Below are positions 27,140 to 35,498 of a stretch of 64,000 bases of DNA, piece after piece. Made by a program: the position numbers and the translations under genes. How positions within the stretch are numbered: the first letter of the stretch is position 1; every line of letters begins with the position of its first letter. The DNA is from JAAYZM01 sp964510785 (lineage in GTDB: Bacteria; Actinomycetota; Actinomycetes; Actinomycetales; Cellulomonadaceae), in the NCBI GenBank assembly GCA_964510785.1, contig CAZECM010000002.1:62001-126000 (forward strand), written 5' to 3'. The notes beneath the pieces are model-generated. The model worked only from the letters and a program-made list of their open reading frames with translations. It ran no database searches and was not told the DNA's origin.

Positions 27140-27162
27140 CGTAGTCAAACTAGATGACTACG
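27140..27162. promoter_or_regulatory. Palindromic operator 1 (CGTAGTCA-N7-TGACTACG)
   Basis: Perfect inverted repeat with 8-base arms CGTAGTCA (27140-27147) and TGACTACG (27155-27162), spanning the -10 box of the XRE gene. It is the expected position for autorepression. Confidence 0.65.
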
Positions 27163-27175
27163 ATTTCAACATCAA
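27147..27175 (-). promoter_or_regulatory. Promoter of the XRE regulator gene
   Basis: On the minus strand TTGATG (27175-27170) and TAGTTT (27152-27147) are separated by exactly 17 bases. The region is clearly AT-rich. The -10 box lies inside a palindrome, implying repression. Confidence 0.6.
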
Positions 27176-27180
27176 TAGAC

Positions 27181-27202
27181 GTGACTACGATAATGTAGTC
27201 AC
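27181..27202. promoter_or_regulatory. Palindromic operator 2 (GTGACTAC-N6-GTAGTCAC)
   Basis: Perfect inverted repeat sharing the TGACTAC/GTAGTCA arms of operator 1, immediately upstream of the -35 box. The two centres are about 40 bases apart, roughly four helical turns, which would allow cooperative dimers. Confidence 0.6.
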
Positions 27203-27209
27203 ACTCCAG

Positions 27210-28310
27210 TGAGTTCGGGCACGCCGCAGTCTCGACCGCAGAGGCAGGTCGAAGCCGCCGTGCGTCGCTTCGGTCCCGACGCACGCCCGCGCAGCCCGTC
27301 GCAGTAATGACACCGAGGAACGCTGGCGCACCGTATCGACGTTGTCAGCAAATCGTCGAAGTGACGCCGCCGCCTCATCCACGGCACCCAGACCCAGCTT
27401 GACCTCGAACGCACCCCACTGGCCGTCGCGGACGCTCACGATCGCGTCGACCTCGTTGCCGTTGGAGTCGCGCCAGGAGTCGACTTGGCCACGCTTCGGT
27501 TGTGCATACAGCCGGAGATCACGAATGACGAGGGCCTCGAAGTGCAGGCCCAGTGCGTTCGGATCGGCCATGAGCTCTGCACTGCCGATGTTGAGCGCGG
27601 CAGGCCCGAGCGAACGATCCACGAAGTACCTGACCGGCGTAGTTCGAAGCCGCGCCCGAGATCGCATGTGGGGGCGCCACGCCTCGGAGTTCTCGACGAG
27701 ATGCAGCCGGTCGAGCGCCTCCAGGTAAGCGATCCGAGTGTCCGCAGCGATCGGGCCGTCCTCTCCACCCACATCCTTGTCGAGCTCTCCTCCTGGAGTG
27801 GCTTGACCGACCGACCTGGCTAGCGAGGTGAGAAGCCGACGGATGTTGCGCGGCGCACGGCGTGCACCGAGCTTCTGGACGTCGACCTCGGCGATCTGGG
27901 AGACGTAGTCGGTGAGCCAGTCCCTCGCCTCGTCCTCCTCAGCACCGATGAGTTCTGGCCACCCGCCGATGACGACACGACTCACCACCTCGGAGAACGA
28001 CAGTTGGCTTCCCGCCCCAGACTGCGGCTCTCCTTCGAGGAGAGCGCTGAGCGACACTTCGCCGGTGGAGTGACCTGACTCGAACATGCTCATGGGGCGC
28101 ATGGTGATGACACCGATCCGTCCTGCACCCGAGTGGCGAGCCGCGTCGTCGTTCGGGACCGCCGATCCCGTCAGGATGTAGAGCCCCTTGCCGCTCCGCG
28201 CGTCGACCTGGCGACGCACCGGTTCCAGATCGCGGGTTCGACCTGCCACTCGTCGAACAGGATGGGCGTCGGGTGCTCGAAGAGCTGCTGTGGCTCGATG
28301 GATTGCATAC
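27210..28310 (-). pseudogene. Broken ATP-binding/DUF4143 protein gene
   Basis: The conserved reading can be followed only by changing frame. FDEWQVEPAIWNR is in one frame, then QVDARSGKGLYILTGSA through RRFADNVDT is in a second, then AFLGVITATG in a third. Each switch is explained by loss of one base, near 28220 and near 27325. The Walker A half (about the first 70 residues of an AAA_14/DUF4143 protein) is missing, and the coding similarity begins around 28310. The surviving part includes the MRPMSMFESGHSTGEVSL segment and the DUF4143 EVDAIV...GAFEVKLG nuclease-like region. It is an inactive remnant, or, less likely, carries assembly errors. Confidence 0.75.
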
Positions 28311-28363
28311 TTTCTGGTCGATGGATTGCATGCATCTCGGTCGATGAGATGCATCCTCGATCT
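28295..28363 (+). repeat. Three 23-bp tandem direct repeats
   Basis: TCGATGGATTGCAT occurs at 28295 and 28318, and the variant TCGATGAGATGCAT at 28341, giving an exact 23-base period. The array sits at the truncated 5' edge of the DUF4143 pseudogene. The remaining stretch to the ugd promoter (28364-28585) shows no gene I can support. Confidence 0.6.
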
Positions 28364-28585
28364 CGAGCGCACCCCACCGGCCGTCGGTCGACCGACGGTG
28401 CAGCGGAACGAGATCACAGCCAGAGGCGAGGCGCGAAGACTCGTTCGGGTAGTGACGCGCCGCTTGGTTGCCGGACGCGCCCGGAGGAGCAGATCGGTGT
28501 TCGCATCCTCATCGTCCACGCACTGCACGACGTGGCCGATCGTGAGGTCCCGAGGGTGGGCCTGGGTGCGTGAGGCCTGCGTCGA

Positions 28586-28597
28586 TAGGATGACCGG
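28586..28597 (+). promoter_or_regulatory. Leaderless promoter of ugd
   Basis: TAGGAT (28586-28591), six bases, then ATG 28598. Confidence 0.55.
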
Positions 28598-29922
28598 ATG
28601 CAACTCTCGGTGATCGGCTGCGGATATCTCGGTGCGGTGCACGCGGCGTGCATGGCGGACCTGGGCCACCACGTGGTGGGTATCGACGTTGATGAGGCGA
28701 AGGTCGAGCTCCTCGCTTCGGGCAAGCCGCCCTTCCACGAGCCGGGGTTCGAGGACGTCCTCGAGCGGGCGCTCGCGAGCGGGCGGTTGCGGTTCTCCAC
28801 CGACATCGCCGAGGCTGCGGGCGCGCAGGTGCACTTCATCGCCGTCGGCACCCCGCAGCTTGCCGGGTCCGACGCCGCGGACCTCAGCTATGTGGACTCC
28901 GCCGTCGGCGGCCTCCTGCCGCACCTGCGTGCCCAGACCGACGACGGTCCCGTGATCGTGGTCGGCAAGTCGACCGTCCCCGCGGGGACCGCCGAGGGGA
29001 TCGCCGAGCGGAGTTCCTGCGCGAGGGCTACGCCGTCAAGGACACCCTCTACCCCGACCGCATCGTCTACGGCGTGACGCCGGACGAGTCCGGCGCGGTC
29101 GCCTCCGACGTGCTCGACCAGGTCTACGCCGACCAGCTGCGCCGGCAGATCCCCCGCCTGATCACCGACACGGCCACCGCCCAGCTCGTCAAGGTCGCCG
29201 CGAACGCGTTCCTGGCCACGAAGATCTCCTTCATCAACGCCATGGCCGAGATCTGCGAGGTCACCGGCGCCGACGTCACCCAGCTCGCCGTGGCGATCGG
29301 CCACGACGAGCGCATCGGCAGGCAGTTCCTCAAGGCCGGTGTGGGCTTCGGTGGTGGGTGCCTGCCCAAGGACATCCGCGCCTCCGCCGCCCGCGAGTAC
29401 CACGCGACGCTGAACGAGTCGATCAAGGCCCGCGCCGAAGAGCTCGGCCAGGGACAGTCCGTGAGGTTCCTGCGCGAGGTGGACGACATCAACAAGCGCC
29501 GGCGGCAACGGGTCGTCGACCTGGCCATCACCTCGCTCGGTGGGGACGTGACAGGCAAGCGCATCGCCGTCCTCGGCGCCTCCTTCAAGCCCAACAGCGA
29601 CGACCTGCGCGACTCTCCCGCCCTCGACGTCGCACGCCGCCTCGAAACCCTCGGCGCCCACGTCACCGTCACCGACCCCGAGGCCCTCGCCAACGTCACC
29701 AAGGTCAGCCCCGAGCTCGCCCAGGCGGCCGACGCGTTCGCCGCGGCCGACGGCGCCGAGCTCGTCGTCCTGGTCACCGAGTGGCGCGAGTACGTCGTGC
29801 TCGACCCCGAGCAGTTCGGCGAGGTCGTGGCGTCACGACGCATCATCGACGGTCGCAACGTCCTCGACCCGACCCGATGGCGCGCAGCGGGCTGGGAGTA
29901 CCACGGCCTCGGGCGACCGTAG
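28598..29922 (+). pseudogene. ugd: UDP-glucose/GDP-mannose dehydrogenase family gene, disrupted
   Basis: Residues 1-137 (QLSVIGCGYLGAVHAACMADLG, NAD-binding, through VIVVGKSTVPAGTAEGIAE) are in one frame. From 29011 the continuation EFLREGYAVKDTLYPDRIV is in another frame, leading to the catalytic GVGFGGGCLPKD cysteine and the C-terminal UDP-binding domain to 29922. Family members have about 14-20 more residues (ending WNP) just before EFLREG. Thus a small deletion, of length one more than a multiple of three, at about 29009-29011 removes them and shifts the frame. The enzyme would oxidise UDP-glucose to UDP-glucuronate. Downstream translation could restart at GTG 29074 (282 residues) but would lack the NAD domain. 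Confidence 0.8.
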
Positions 29923-29949
29923 GGGCCGCGACCGCGGGAGGGCGGGCTA

Positions 29950-30753
29950 CTAGATCAGTCCGCGGACGTACCCGTTGCGCGCGGCCCCGAAGCGCGCCGA
30001 CTCGAGCTTGACGACACGGTTGTAGACGGTCTTCCCGGTTCCGCTGCCGGCCAGGCCCTGGCTGACGAGCAGCCCCTGGGACCGCCGCTCCTTGAGCGTG
30101 ACGTGGTAGCTGCCGCGGTACTTCTTGAGCGTGCTCGTCATCGAACCCTTGACGGTCACCCTCGCCGCGAACCTCACCGTCTCCTTGATCGTGACCTTCG
30201 TCCGCTTCTTCTTCGCGGTCTTCAGCACGATGGTGACCCTGTTCGTGACCTTCGCGCCGCGGTCCTTTCTCGTGAACACCCGCGAACCCGTGCTGCCGTT
30301 GGCGTTGCGGAAGGTCTGGGTCTCCTTCGTGTTCTGGCCGCCCTTGACCTTCTTCGACGAGCTCTTCTCGGTCGTCCTTGCGGCCTTGACGCTGAAGTGC
30401 TTGCGCCCGGCGCGGGTGAAGTCCTCCGTGCGGCTCCAGCTCTTCTTCGTCGTGCGCTCGACGGCCGTGGCGTAGAGCACCTTGCCGTTCTTGCTGACCT
30501 TCGCGGTGTAGAGCACGCGCATGCTGTTGTCGTCCCAGGCGGAGACCAAGCAGAACCGCTTGCCGTTCTCCTTGACCATCCCGGCCGTGGCCCGGAAGCG
30601 CTTGGGGTACTTGACCTTGTGACGCTCGAGGACCTGCGCCGCACGATCCGTGGAACATGCCGCCGCCGCGGCGGTCGCGGCCGAGGCGGGCGCTGACGGC
30701 ACCACCAGCGCCGCGAGCACCACAAGGATCAGCGCGGATCGGCGAGTTCTCAT
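29950..30753 (-). CDS. Secreted Lys/Arg/Thr-rich protein of unknown function
   Basis: A 267-residue protein with a classical signal peptide: RTRRS, a hydrophobic core ALILVVLAALVVPSA and a probable cleavage after ASA near residue 27. Two cysteines in the mature part (about 34 and 68) may form a disulfide. The rest is rich in Lys, Thr and Val arranged as alternating strands (VTIVLKTAKKKRTKVTIKETV), suggesting a basic beta-rich domain. I do not recognise the family. ATG 30753 is preferred because GGAG lies six bases upstream; ATG 30756 or 30765 are possible. It is convergent with the broken ugd gene. Confidence 0.65.
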   Translation of the reverse strand: MRTRRSALILVVLAALVVPSAPASAATAAAAACSTDRAAQVLERHKVKYPKRFRATAGMVKENGKRFCLVSAWDDNSMRVLYTAKVSKNGKVLYATAVERTTKKSWSRTEDFTRAGRKHFSVKAARTTEKSSSKKVKGGQNTKETQTFRNANGSTGSRVFTRKDRGAKVTNRVTIVLKTAKKKRTKVTIKETVRFAARVTVKGSMTSTLKKYRGSYHVTLKERRSQGLLVSQGLAGSGTGKTVYNRVVKLESARFGAARNGYVRGLI

Positions 30754-30794
30754 CATGTTCTCCATGCCGGGATCGTCGGTAGCAGGTTCGGGGG

Positions 30795-31796
30795 TCAGCC
30801 AGCGGCGCGGATGGGCTCGAGCCCCGCTGCGCGGTCGCGGCGCCAGGCGCTCCAGGCACTCGCCACGGCGTCGTCGAGGTCGAAGCGCGCCCGCCAGCCG
30901 AGGGCGTCGGCGATCCGGTCCACGCGGGCCACGAGCTCGGCAGGGTCGCCGGGGCGCCGGGCCACGACCTCGGCCTCGCGCTCGTCCCCCGTGGCACGAC
31001 GCACGGCGTCGAGCACCTCACGCACCGAGGCCCCGGTGCCCGTCCCGACGTTGAACACGTCGAACTCGCGCTCGGGCCGGTCGAGGTAGTCGAGCGCGAC
31101 GACGTGCGCCTCGGCGAGGTCCTGGACGTGCACGTAGTCGCGGATGCACGTGCCGTCCGGTGTCGGGTAGTCGTCACCGAAGATGAGCGGCGCGCGCCCG
31201 GCGTCGAGCAGGTCGAACACGATCGTCACGAGGTTGAGGACGGCTGGGTCGCCGAGCTCGTCCGTCCCGGCACCGGCCACGTTGAAGTACCGCAGCGCGA
31301 CGTGCCGCAGTCCCCAGCCGGCACCGGCGTCGGCCATGAGCTGCTCGCCCGTGAGCTTCGTCTCGCCGTACGGGTTGATGGGCCGGGTCTCGTCGTCCTC
31401 GCCCACGAGGCCCGACGGCGGCTCGCCGTAGACCGCGGCCGACGACGAGAACACGAAGCGCTCCACACCACCGGCCCGCACGGCCGCGAGGAGGGTCTCG
31501 AGCCCGCCGACGTTCTGCTCCTTGTACCAGCCGGGCCGCGCCACGGACTCGCCCACCTGCTTCTTCGCGGCAAGGTGCACGACGCCGTCCACCTGATACC
31601 GCGCGATCGTGGTGCCGAGCGTGTCGAACGCCTCCGGTGCGGAGATGTCGAGCCGCACGAGCGGCGTGTCCCCGATCCGGCCCGCGACGCCGGTCGAGAG
31701 GTCGTCGACGACGACGACGTCGTGCCCGGCCCCCCGAAGCGTACGGACGACATGTGCTCCGATGTACCCGGCTCCGCCGGTGACCATGATGCTCAT
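30795..31796 (-). CDS. galE: UDP-glucose 4-epimerase
   Basis: A 333-residue extended SDR epimerase: the Rossmann motif VTGGAGYIGAHV (residues 5-16), the NAD strand VVVVDDLSTG, the active-site SSSAAVYG and Tyr-x3-Lys in PYGETK, then the substrate segment LRYFNVAGAG and IRDYVHVQDLAEAH. It interconverts UDP-glucose and UDP-galactose, supplying wall polysaccharide precursors and Leloir metabolism. ATG 31796 lies seven bases after TAGGAT, so the message is probably leaderless. It is separated by 34 bases from purE on the same strand. Confidence 0.93.
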   Translation of the reverse strand: MSIMVTGGAGYIGAHVVRTLRGAGHDVVVVDDLSTGVAGRIGDTPLVRLDISAPEAFDTLGTTIARYQVDGVVHLAAKKQVGESVARPGWYKEQNVGGLETLLAAVRAGGVERFVFSSSAAVYGEPPSGLVGEDDETRPINPYGETKLTGEQLMADAGAGWGLRHVALRYFNVAGAGTDELGDPAVLNLVTIVFDLLDAGRAPLIFGDDYPTPDGTCIRDYVHVQDLAEAHVVALDYLDRPEREFDVFNVGTGTGASVREVLDAVRRATGDEREAEVVARRPGDPAELVARVDRIADALGWRARFDLDDAVASAWSAWRRDRAAGLEPIRAAG

Positions 31797-31809
31797 CGGG
31801 ACAATCCTA
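31797..31809 (-). promoter_or_regulatory. Leaderless promoter of galE
   Basis: On the minus strand TAGGAT (31809-31804), seven bases, then ATG 31796. Confidence 0.55.
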
Positions 31810-31830
31810 GGGCCCAGCGACCCGTGCCCG

Positions 31831-32349
31831 TCAGGACCCGTCGCGGTGAGCGCGGAGGCTGTCGCCCTTGGCGCGGGCCTGCTCGCCGAGGGCCACCTGG
31901 AACTCGGCCATCGCCGTGCGCAACCGCAAGGCGTGCGTGTCCGTGCCCGCGGCGAGGATGCGCACCGCGAGGAGCCCGGCATTGCGCGCGCCGCCGATCG
32001 ACACGGTCGCGACGGGCACACCCGCCGGCATCTGCACGATCGACAGCAGCGAGTCCATGCCGTCGAGGTACTTGAGCGGCACCGGCACACCGATCACGGG
32101 CAGCACCGTGGTCGAGGCGAGCATGCCCGGCAGGTGAGCCGCCCCACCCGCCCCGGCGATGATGACCCGCAGCCCGCGCCGCGCAGCCTCCCGCCCGTAG
32201 GCGAGCATCTCGCGCGGCTGGCGGTGCGCGGAGACGACGTCGACCTCGTGGGGGACCTCGAACTCCTCGAGCGCCTTGGCCGCGGCCTCCATGACGGGCC
32301 AGTCGGAGTCGGAACCCATGACGATCCCGACGAGTGCGTCGTCAGCCAT
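31831..32349 (-). CDS. purE: N5-carboxyaminoimidazole ribonucleotide mutase
   Basis: A 172-residue class I PurE. The phosphate/CAIR-binding signature VGIVMGSDSDWPVM starts at residue 6, followed by the catalytic-loop SAHRQP and AGAGGAAHLPGMLAS, then KYLDGMDSLLSIVQMP. It converts N5-CAIR to CAIR in purine synthesis, acting after PurK. ATG 32349 has GGGGAGG eight bases upstream and overlaps the end of purK by eight bases, the usual coupled purK-purE order. Confidence 0.95.
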   Translation of the reverse strand: MADDALVGIVMGSDSDWPVMEAAAKALEEFEVPHEVDVVSAHRQPREMLAYGREAARRGLRVIIAGAGGAAHLPGMLASTTVLPVIGVPVPLKYLDGMDSLLSIVQMPAGVPVATVSIGGARNAGLLAVRILAAGTDTHALRLRTAMAEFQVALGEQARAKGDSLRAHRDGS

Positions 32350-33604
32350 CCTCGCCACCTCCCCAGTAGATCGGACCGTTCCAGTCGCCGCGCAGCACGG
32401 CGGCCGCCGCCTCGGCCCTGGCCCGCACCTCGGCGAGGTCCGAGCCGCTCACGGTCACGTGCCCGAGCTTGCGCCCCGGCCGCACGTCCTTGCCGTACAG
32501 GTGAACCTTGGCACCCGGATCGCGCGCCGTCACCTCTCCGAGCGCATCGGTGAGCTCTGCGCGCGCGCTGCCGAGCACGTTCGCCATGACGGTCCACTCG
32601 GCCCGCGGGCTCGTGTCGCCGAGCGGCAGGTCGAGGACGGCGCGCAGGTGCTGCTCGAACTGGCTCGTGGTGGCGCCGTCGATGGTCCAGTGCCCGGAGT
32701 TGTGGGGGCGCATCGCGAGCTCGTTGACGAGCAGGGGGCCCGGCGTGCCGTCGTCGGCCCCGCCCGTGGTCTCGACGAGGGCGGCCCCGGGCGCGACGTC
32801 GAACAGCGCCCCGCCGCCGCGCACCTCGAAGAGCTCGACGGCGAGCACGCCCGTGACGTCGAGGCCCTCGGCGACGCGCACGGCGATCTCCTGCGCGGCG
32901 CGCGCGGTGTCGGGGTGGAGTCCCGGCGCGGGGGCGATGACCTCCGAGCACACGCCCTGGACCTGCACGGACTCGACCACGGGCCACGTGCGCACCTCCC
33001 CCGACGGCGAGCGGGCCGCGAGGATCGCGAGCTCGCGCACGAACGGCACGAGCTCCTCGGCGAGCAGGGCCGGGCCACCGGCGTGGGCGGCCTCGAACCA
33101 GTCCGCGACGTCCTCGGCAGAGTTGACGACGCGCACGCCCTTGCCGTCGTACCCGCCGCGGGAGGTCTTCACCACGGCACGGCCACCGACGACGGCGAGG
33201 AACGCCTCGAGCTCGGCCACCGACCCGACGGCGGACCACCGCGGCACCGGGACACCGAGCGCACCGAGCCGCGAGCGCATCTCGATCTTGTCCTGCGCGT
33301 ACAGCAGTGCGTCGGCGCTCGGGCGCACGGGCGTGCCGGCCGCGGCGATCTGTCGCAGCGTGGCGCCGGGCACGTGCTCGTGCTCGAAGGTCAGCACGTC
33401 GGCGGGCACGGGGGAGGACACGAGGCGGCGGAGGTCGCCGTCGTCGGCCGCCCTGCCCACCGGAGCGTCCGCGACCACCTGCGCGGCCGAGGCCTGCGCC
33501 GACTCCGCGAGCACGCGCAGGTGCACCCCGAGCGCGGCGGCCGGCGCCGCCATCATCCGGGCAAGCTGCCCACCACCCACGACCGCGACCACTGGTGCAC
33601 CCAC
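32342..33604 (-). CDS. purK: N5-carboxyaminoimidazole ribonucleotide synthase
   Basis: A 420-residue ATP-grasp enzyme: VVAVVGGGQLARMMAAPAAALG at the N-terminus, KIEMRSRLGALGVPVP, the glycine-rich ATP loop KTSRGGYDGKGV, LAEELVPF, and NELAMRPHNSGHWTIDGATTSQFEQHLRA in the C-terminal domain. It makes N5-CAIR from AIR, bicarbonate and ATP and passes it to PurE, encoded immediately downstream. GTG 33604 is selected because it lies seven bases after TAGGCT; the frame extends further upstream but would run through the promoter. Confidence 0.94.
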   Translation of the reverse strand: MGAPVVAVVGGGQLARMMAAPAAALGVHLRVLAESAQASAAQVVADAPVGRAADDGDLRRLVSSPVPADVLTFEHEHVPGATLRQIAAAGTPVRPSADALLYAQDKIEMRSRLGALGVPVPRWSAVGSVAELEAFLAVVGGRAVVKTSRGGYDGKGVRVVNSAEDVADWFEAAHAGGPALLAEELVPFVRELAILAARSPSGEVRTWPVVESVQVQGVCSEVIAPAPGLHPDTARAAQEIAVRVAEGLDVTGVLAVELFEVRGGGALFDVAPGAALVETTGGADDGTPGPLLVNELAMRPHNSGHWTIDGATTSQFEQHLRAVLDLPLGDTSPRAEWTVMANVLGSARAELTDALGEVTARDPGAKVHLYGKDVRPGRKLGHVTVSGSDLAEVRARAEAAAAVLRGDWNGPIYWGGGEDG

Positions 33605-33617
33605 GCGGGCGAGCCTA
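33605..33617 (-). promoter_or_regulatory. Leaderless promoter of purK
   Basis: On the minus strand TAGGCT (33617-33612), seven bases, then GTG 33604. Confidence 0.6.
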
Positions 33618-33632
33618 GTGGACCGGTCGGGA

Positions 33633-33644
33633 TATCCTCCGCGG
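33633..33644 (+). promoter_or_regulatory. Leaderless promoter of the gtrA-like gene
   Basis: TATCCT (33633-33638), six bases, then GTG 33645. It lies back to back with the purK promoter. Confidence 0.6.
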
Positions 33645-34145
33645 GTGCACACGAGTCATCGCCCACGCCGCACGTGGGGCCAGCGGATCGCCGAGCTGGG
33701 CCGCTTCGGTTCCGTCGGGGCGGTCGCCTACGTGGTCGACCTCGGCCTGTTCAACCTGCTGCGCTTCGGGCCGGGCGAGCTGCTCGGCGAGAAGCCGCTC
33801 ACGGCCAAGGTGATCTCCGTGGTGGTCGCGACGCTCGTGTCGTGGCTCGGCAACCGCTACTGGACGTTCTCGCAGCAGCGCACCGAGGGGCGCGTGCGCG
33901 AGCTGCTGATGTTCGGGCTGGTCAACGGCGGCGGCATGCTCATCGCCGTCGGCTGCCTGTGGTTCTCCCACTACGTGCTCGAGCTCACGAGCCCGCTCGC
34001 GGACAACATCGCGGCCAACGTGGTGGGCGTCGGCCTCGGCACGATCTTCCGGTACTTCTGCTACAAGTACGTCGTGTTCACGGGTGCTCCGAAGGCGCTC
34101 GCCGAGGTGGGCCGGGCGCACGACGACGGCGTCCCCGAGGGCTGA
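33645..34145 (+). CDS. GtrA-family membrane protein
   Basis: A 166-residue protein with four membrane helices and the GtrA/DPMS family pattern: GRFGSVGAVAYVVDLGLFNLLR at the start, VATLVSWLGNRYWTFS after helix 2 and NVVGVGLGTIFRYFCYKYVVF at the end. GtrA-like proteins are thought to flip or assist transfer of polyprenyl-linked sugars for wall or O-antigen modification. GTG 33645 follows a leaderless promoter. The stop codon falls inside a hairpin shared with the convergent histidine kinase gene. Confidence 0.88.
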   Translation: MHTSHRPRRTWGQRIAELGRFGSVGAVAYVVDLGLFNLLRFGPGELLGEKPLTAKVISVVVATLVSWLGNRYWTFSQQRTEGRVRELLMFGLVNGGGMLIAVGCLWFSHYVLELTSPLADNIAANVVGVGLGTIFRYFCYKYVVFTGAPKALAEVGRAHDDGVPEG

Positions 34146-34172
34146 TCCCCAGGGTCGATGCCGGGGTCAGCC
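34140..34172. terminator. Hairpin between convergent gtrA-like and histidine kinase genes
   Basis: GGCTGATCCCC (34140-34150) pairs with GGGGTCAGCC (34163-34172) with a single bulged T. It contains the stop codons of both convergent genes and could terminate in either direction. No T-run follows. Confidence 0.45.
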
Positions 34173-35489
34173 GGTGGGGGGCTGGTTCGGCGTGGACAGG
34201 ACCGAGCCCTTGGGGAGCAGGACCTCCGGGTCGAGGGAGCGCGGCACGCCCGTGAGGAAGACGGCGAAGACGGCGGGGCGGCGCTGGGCCAGCTCGAGCC
34301 GGCCGCCGTCGGCCGTCACGAGGTCGCGCGCGAGCGCGAGCCCCAGGCCCGTGCCGGAACCCCCCGTGACCTCGCGCTCGAAGATCCGCGGGGCGAGCTC
34401 GTCCGTCACGCCCTCGCCCGAGTCGCCCACCTCGAGCACCGTGCCGTCGCCGGGACCGGAGGGCCGCGAGCGCACCCACGTGGTGCCCGCGCCGTGCTTG
34501 AGGGAGTTCTCGACAAGGGTCGCGAGCACCTGCGACAGCGCACCGGGTGTCGCGAGCACGTGGACGTCCGGCTCGACCTCGAGCTCGAGCTCGCGACCGG
34601 TGGCCCGGAACGTGGGCTCCCACTCCTCGAGCTGCTGCTCGGCGAGCTCGAGCAGGTTCACGGGCTGGTTCACACCGCCCTGGCGCTGGCGCGAGCGGTC
34701 CAGCAGGTCGTCGACCACGTCCGCGAGCCGTTCGACCTGCTCGAGGGCGATCCGGGCCTCCTCACGCACCTCCTCCGACTCGGCCGCGAGCGTGATCTCC
34801 TCGATGCGCATGGACAGCGCGGTCAGGGGCGTACGCAGCTGGTGGGAGGCGTCGGAGGCGAACTGCCGCTCCGTGGCGAGCCGCGCGGCCATCCGGTCGG
34901 CGCTGCGCGCGAGCTCGAGAGCCACCTGGTCGATCTCCTCGACGCCCGAGCGCCGCATGCTCGGCTTGACCTGACCGGCACCGAGCATCTCGGCGGAGGC
35001 CGCGAGGTAGACGAGCGGCGCGGCGAGCCGGTTCGCCTGCCACAGGGCCATGCCGATGCCCGCGGCGAAGGCGACGACGGCGGCCGCGATGACGAGCAGC
35101 ACCACCTGGGCACTGACCCAGATCATGTCCCAGCGCGAGACGAACAGCAGCACCGTCGCACCCTGCTCGGTGACCACGGAGGACTGGATGGCCTGTCCCG
35201 TCACGGTGGGCCCGGCGCTGAGCTGGTGGTTCTCGGGGGTGATGACGAACACGGACGCCGTCAGCGAACGGTCGCCCCCGACGTAGAGCTCGAGGAGCCC
35301 TTCCGTGATGTCGATGTCACGCTCGATGCGGGTGTCGACCTGCCGCGCGAGGCCGCTCGCCCGCTGCTCGAGCTCGCGCACCTCGTTCTGGCGCACGATC
35401 TGCGCCCCGATGAAGGCAAGGGGAAACCCGAGCAGGATGACGGCGACGGTGACTGCCGCCACCGTGGCCTGGAGGACCCGACGGCGCAC
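34167..35489 (-). CDS. Sensor histidine kinase (OmpR-class partner)
   Basis: A 440-residue membrane kinase: helix 1 at about 8-32, an extracytoplasmic sensor of about 95 residues, helix 2 at about 125-150, a HAMP domain, the HisKA box FASDASHQLRTPL with phosphoacceptor His216, and the HATPase motifs LVENSLKHG, DSGEGV and GTGLGLALARDL. It phosphorylates the response regulator encoded nine bases upstream. The signal is unknown; the acidic sensor domain resembles PhoQ/TcrY-type kinases only in layout. The start is GTG 35489. Confidence 0.9.
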   Translation of the reverse strand: MRRRVLQATVAAVTVAVILLGFPLAFIGAQIVRQNEVRELEQRASGLARQVDTRIERDIDITEGLLELYVGGDRSLTASVFVITPENHQLSAGPTVTGQAIQSSVVTEQGATVLLFVSRWDMIWVSAQVVLLVIAAAVVAFAAGIGMALWQANRLAAPLVYLAASAEMLGAGQVKPSMRRSGVEEIDQVALELARSADRMAARLATERQFASDASHQLRTPLTALSMRIEEITLAAESEEVREEARIALEQVERLADVVDDLLDRSRQRQGGVNQPVNLLELAEQQLEEWEPTFRATGRELELEVEPDVHVLATPGALSQVLATLVENSLKHGAGTTWVRSRPSGPGDGTVLEVGDSGEGVTDELAPRIFEREVTGGSGTGLGLALARDLVTADGGRLELAQRRPAVFAVFLTGVPRSLDPEVLLPKGSVLSTPNQPPTG

Positions 35490-35498
35490 CCAGCGACC

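Noticed and set aside
26867..27148. TTG 27148 as start of the XRE regulator
   Set aside because: It lies within the -10 box of a well-spaced promoter, so it would not be in the message.
29074..29922. A separate 282-residue short dehydrogenase gene
   Set aside because: It is the C-terminal two-thirds of ugd without its NAD-binding domain; the preceding bases encode the missing EFLREG stretch in the same frame.
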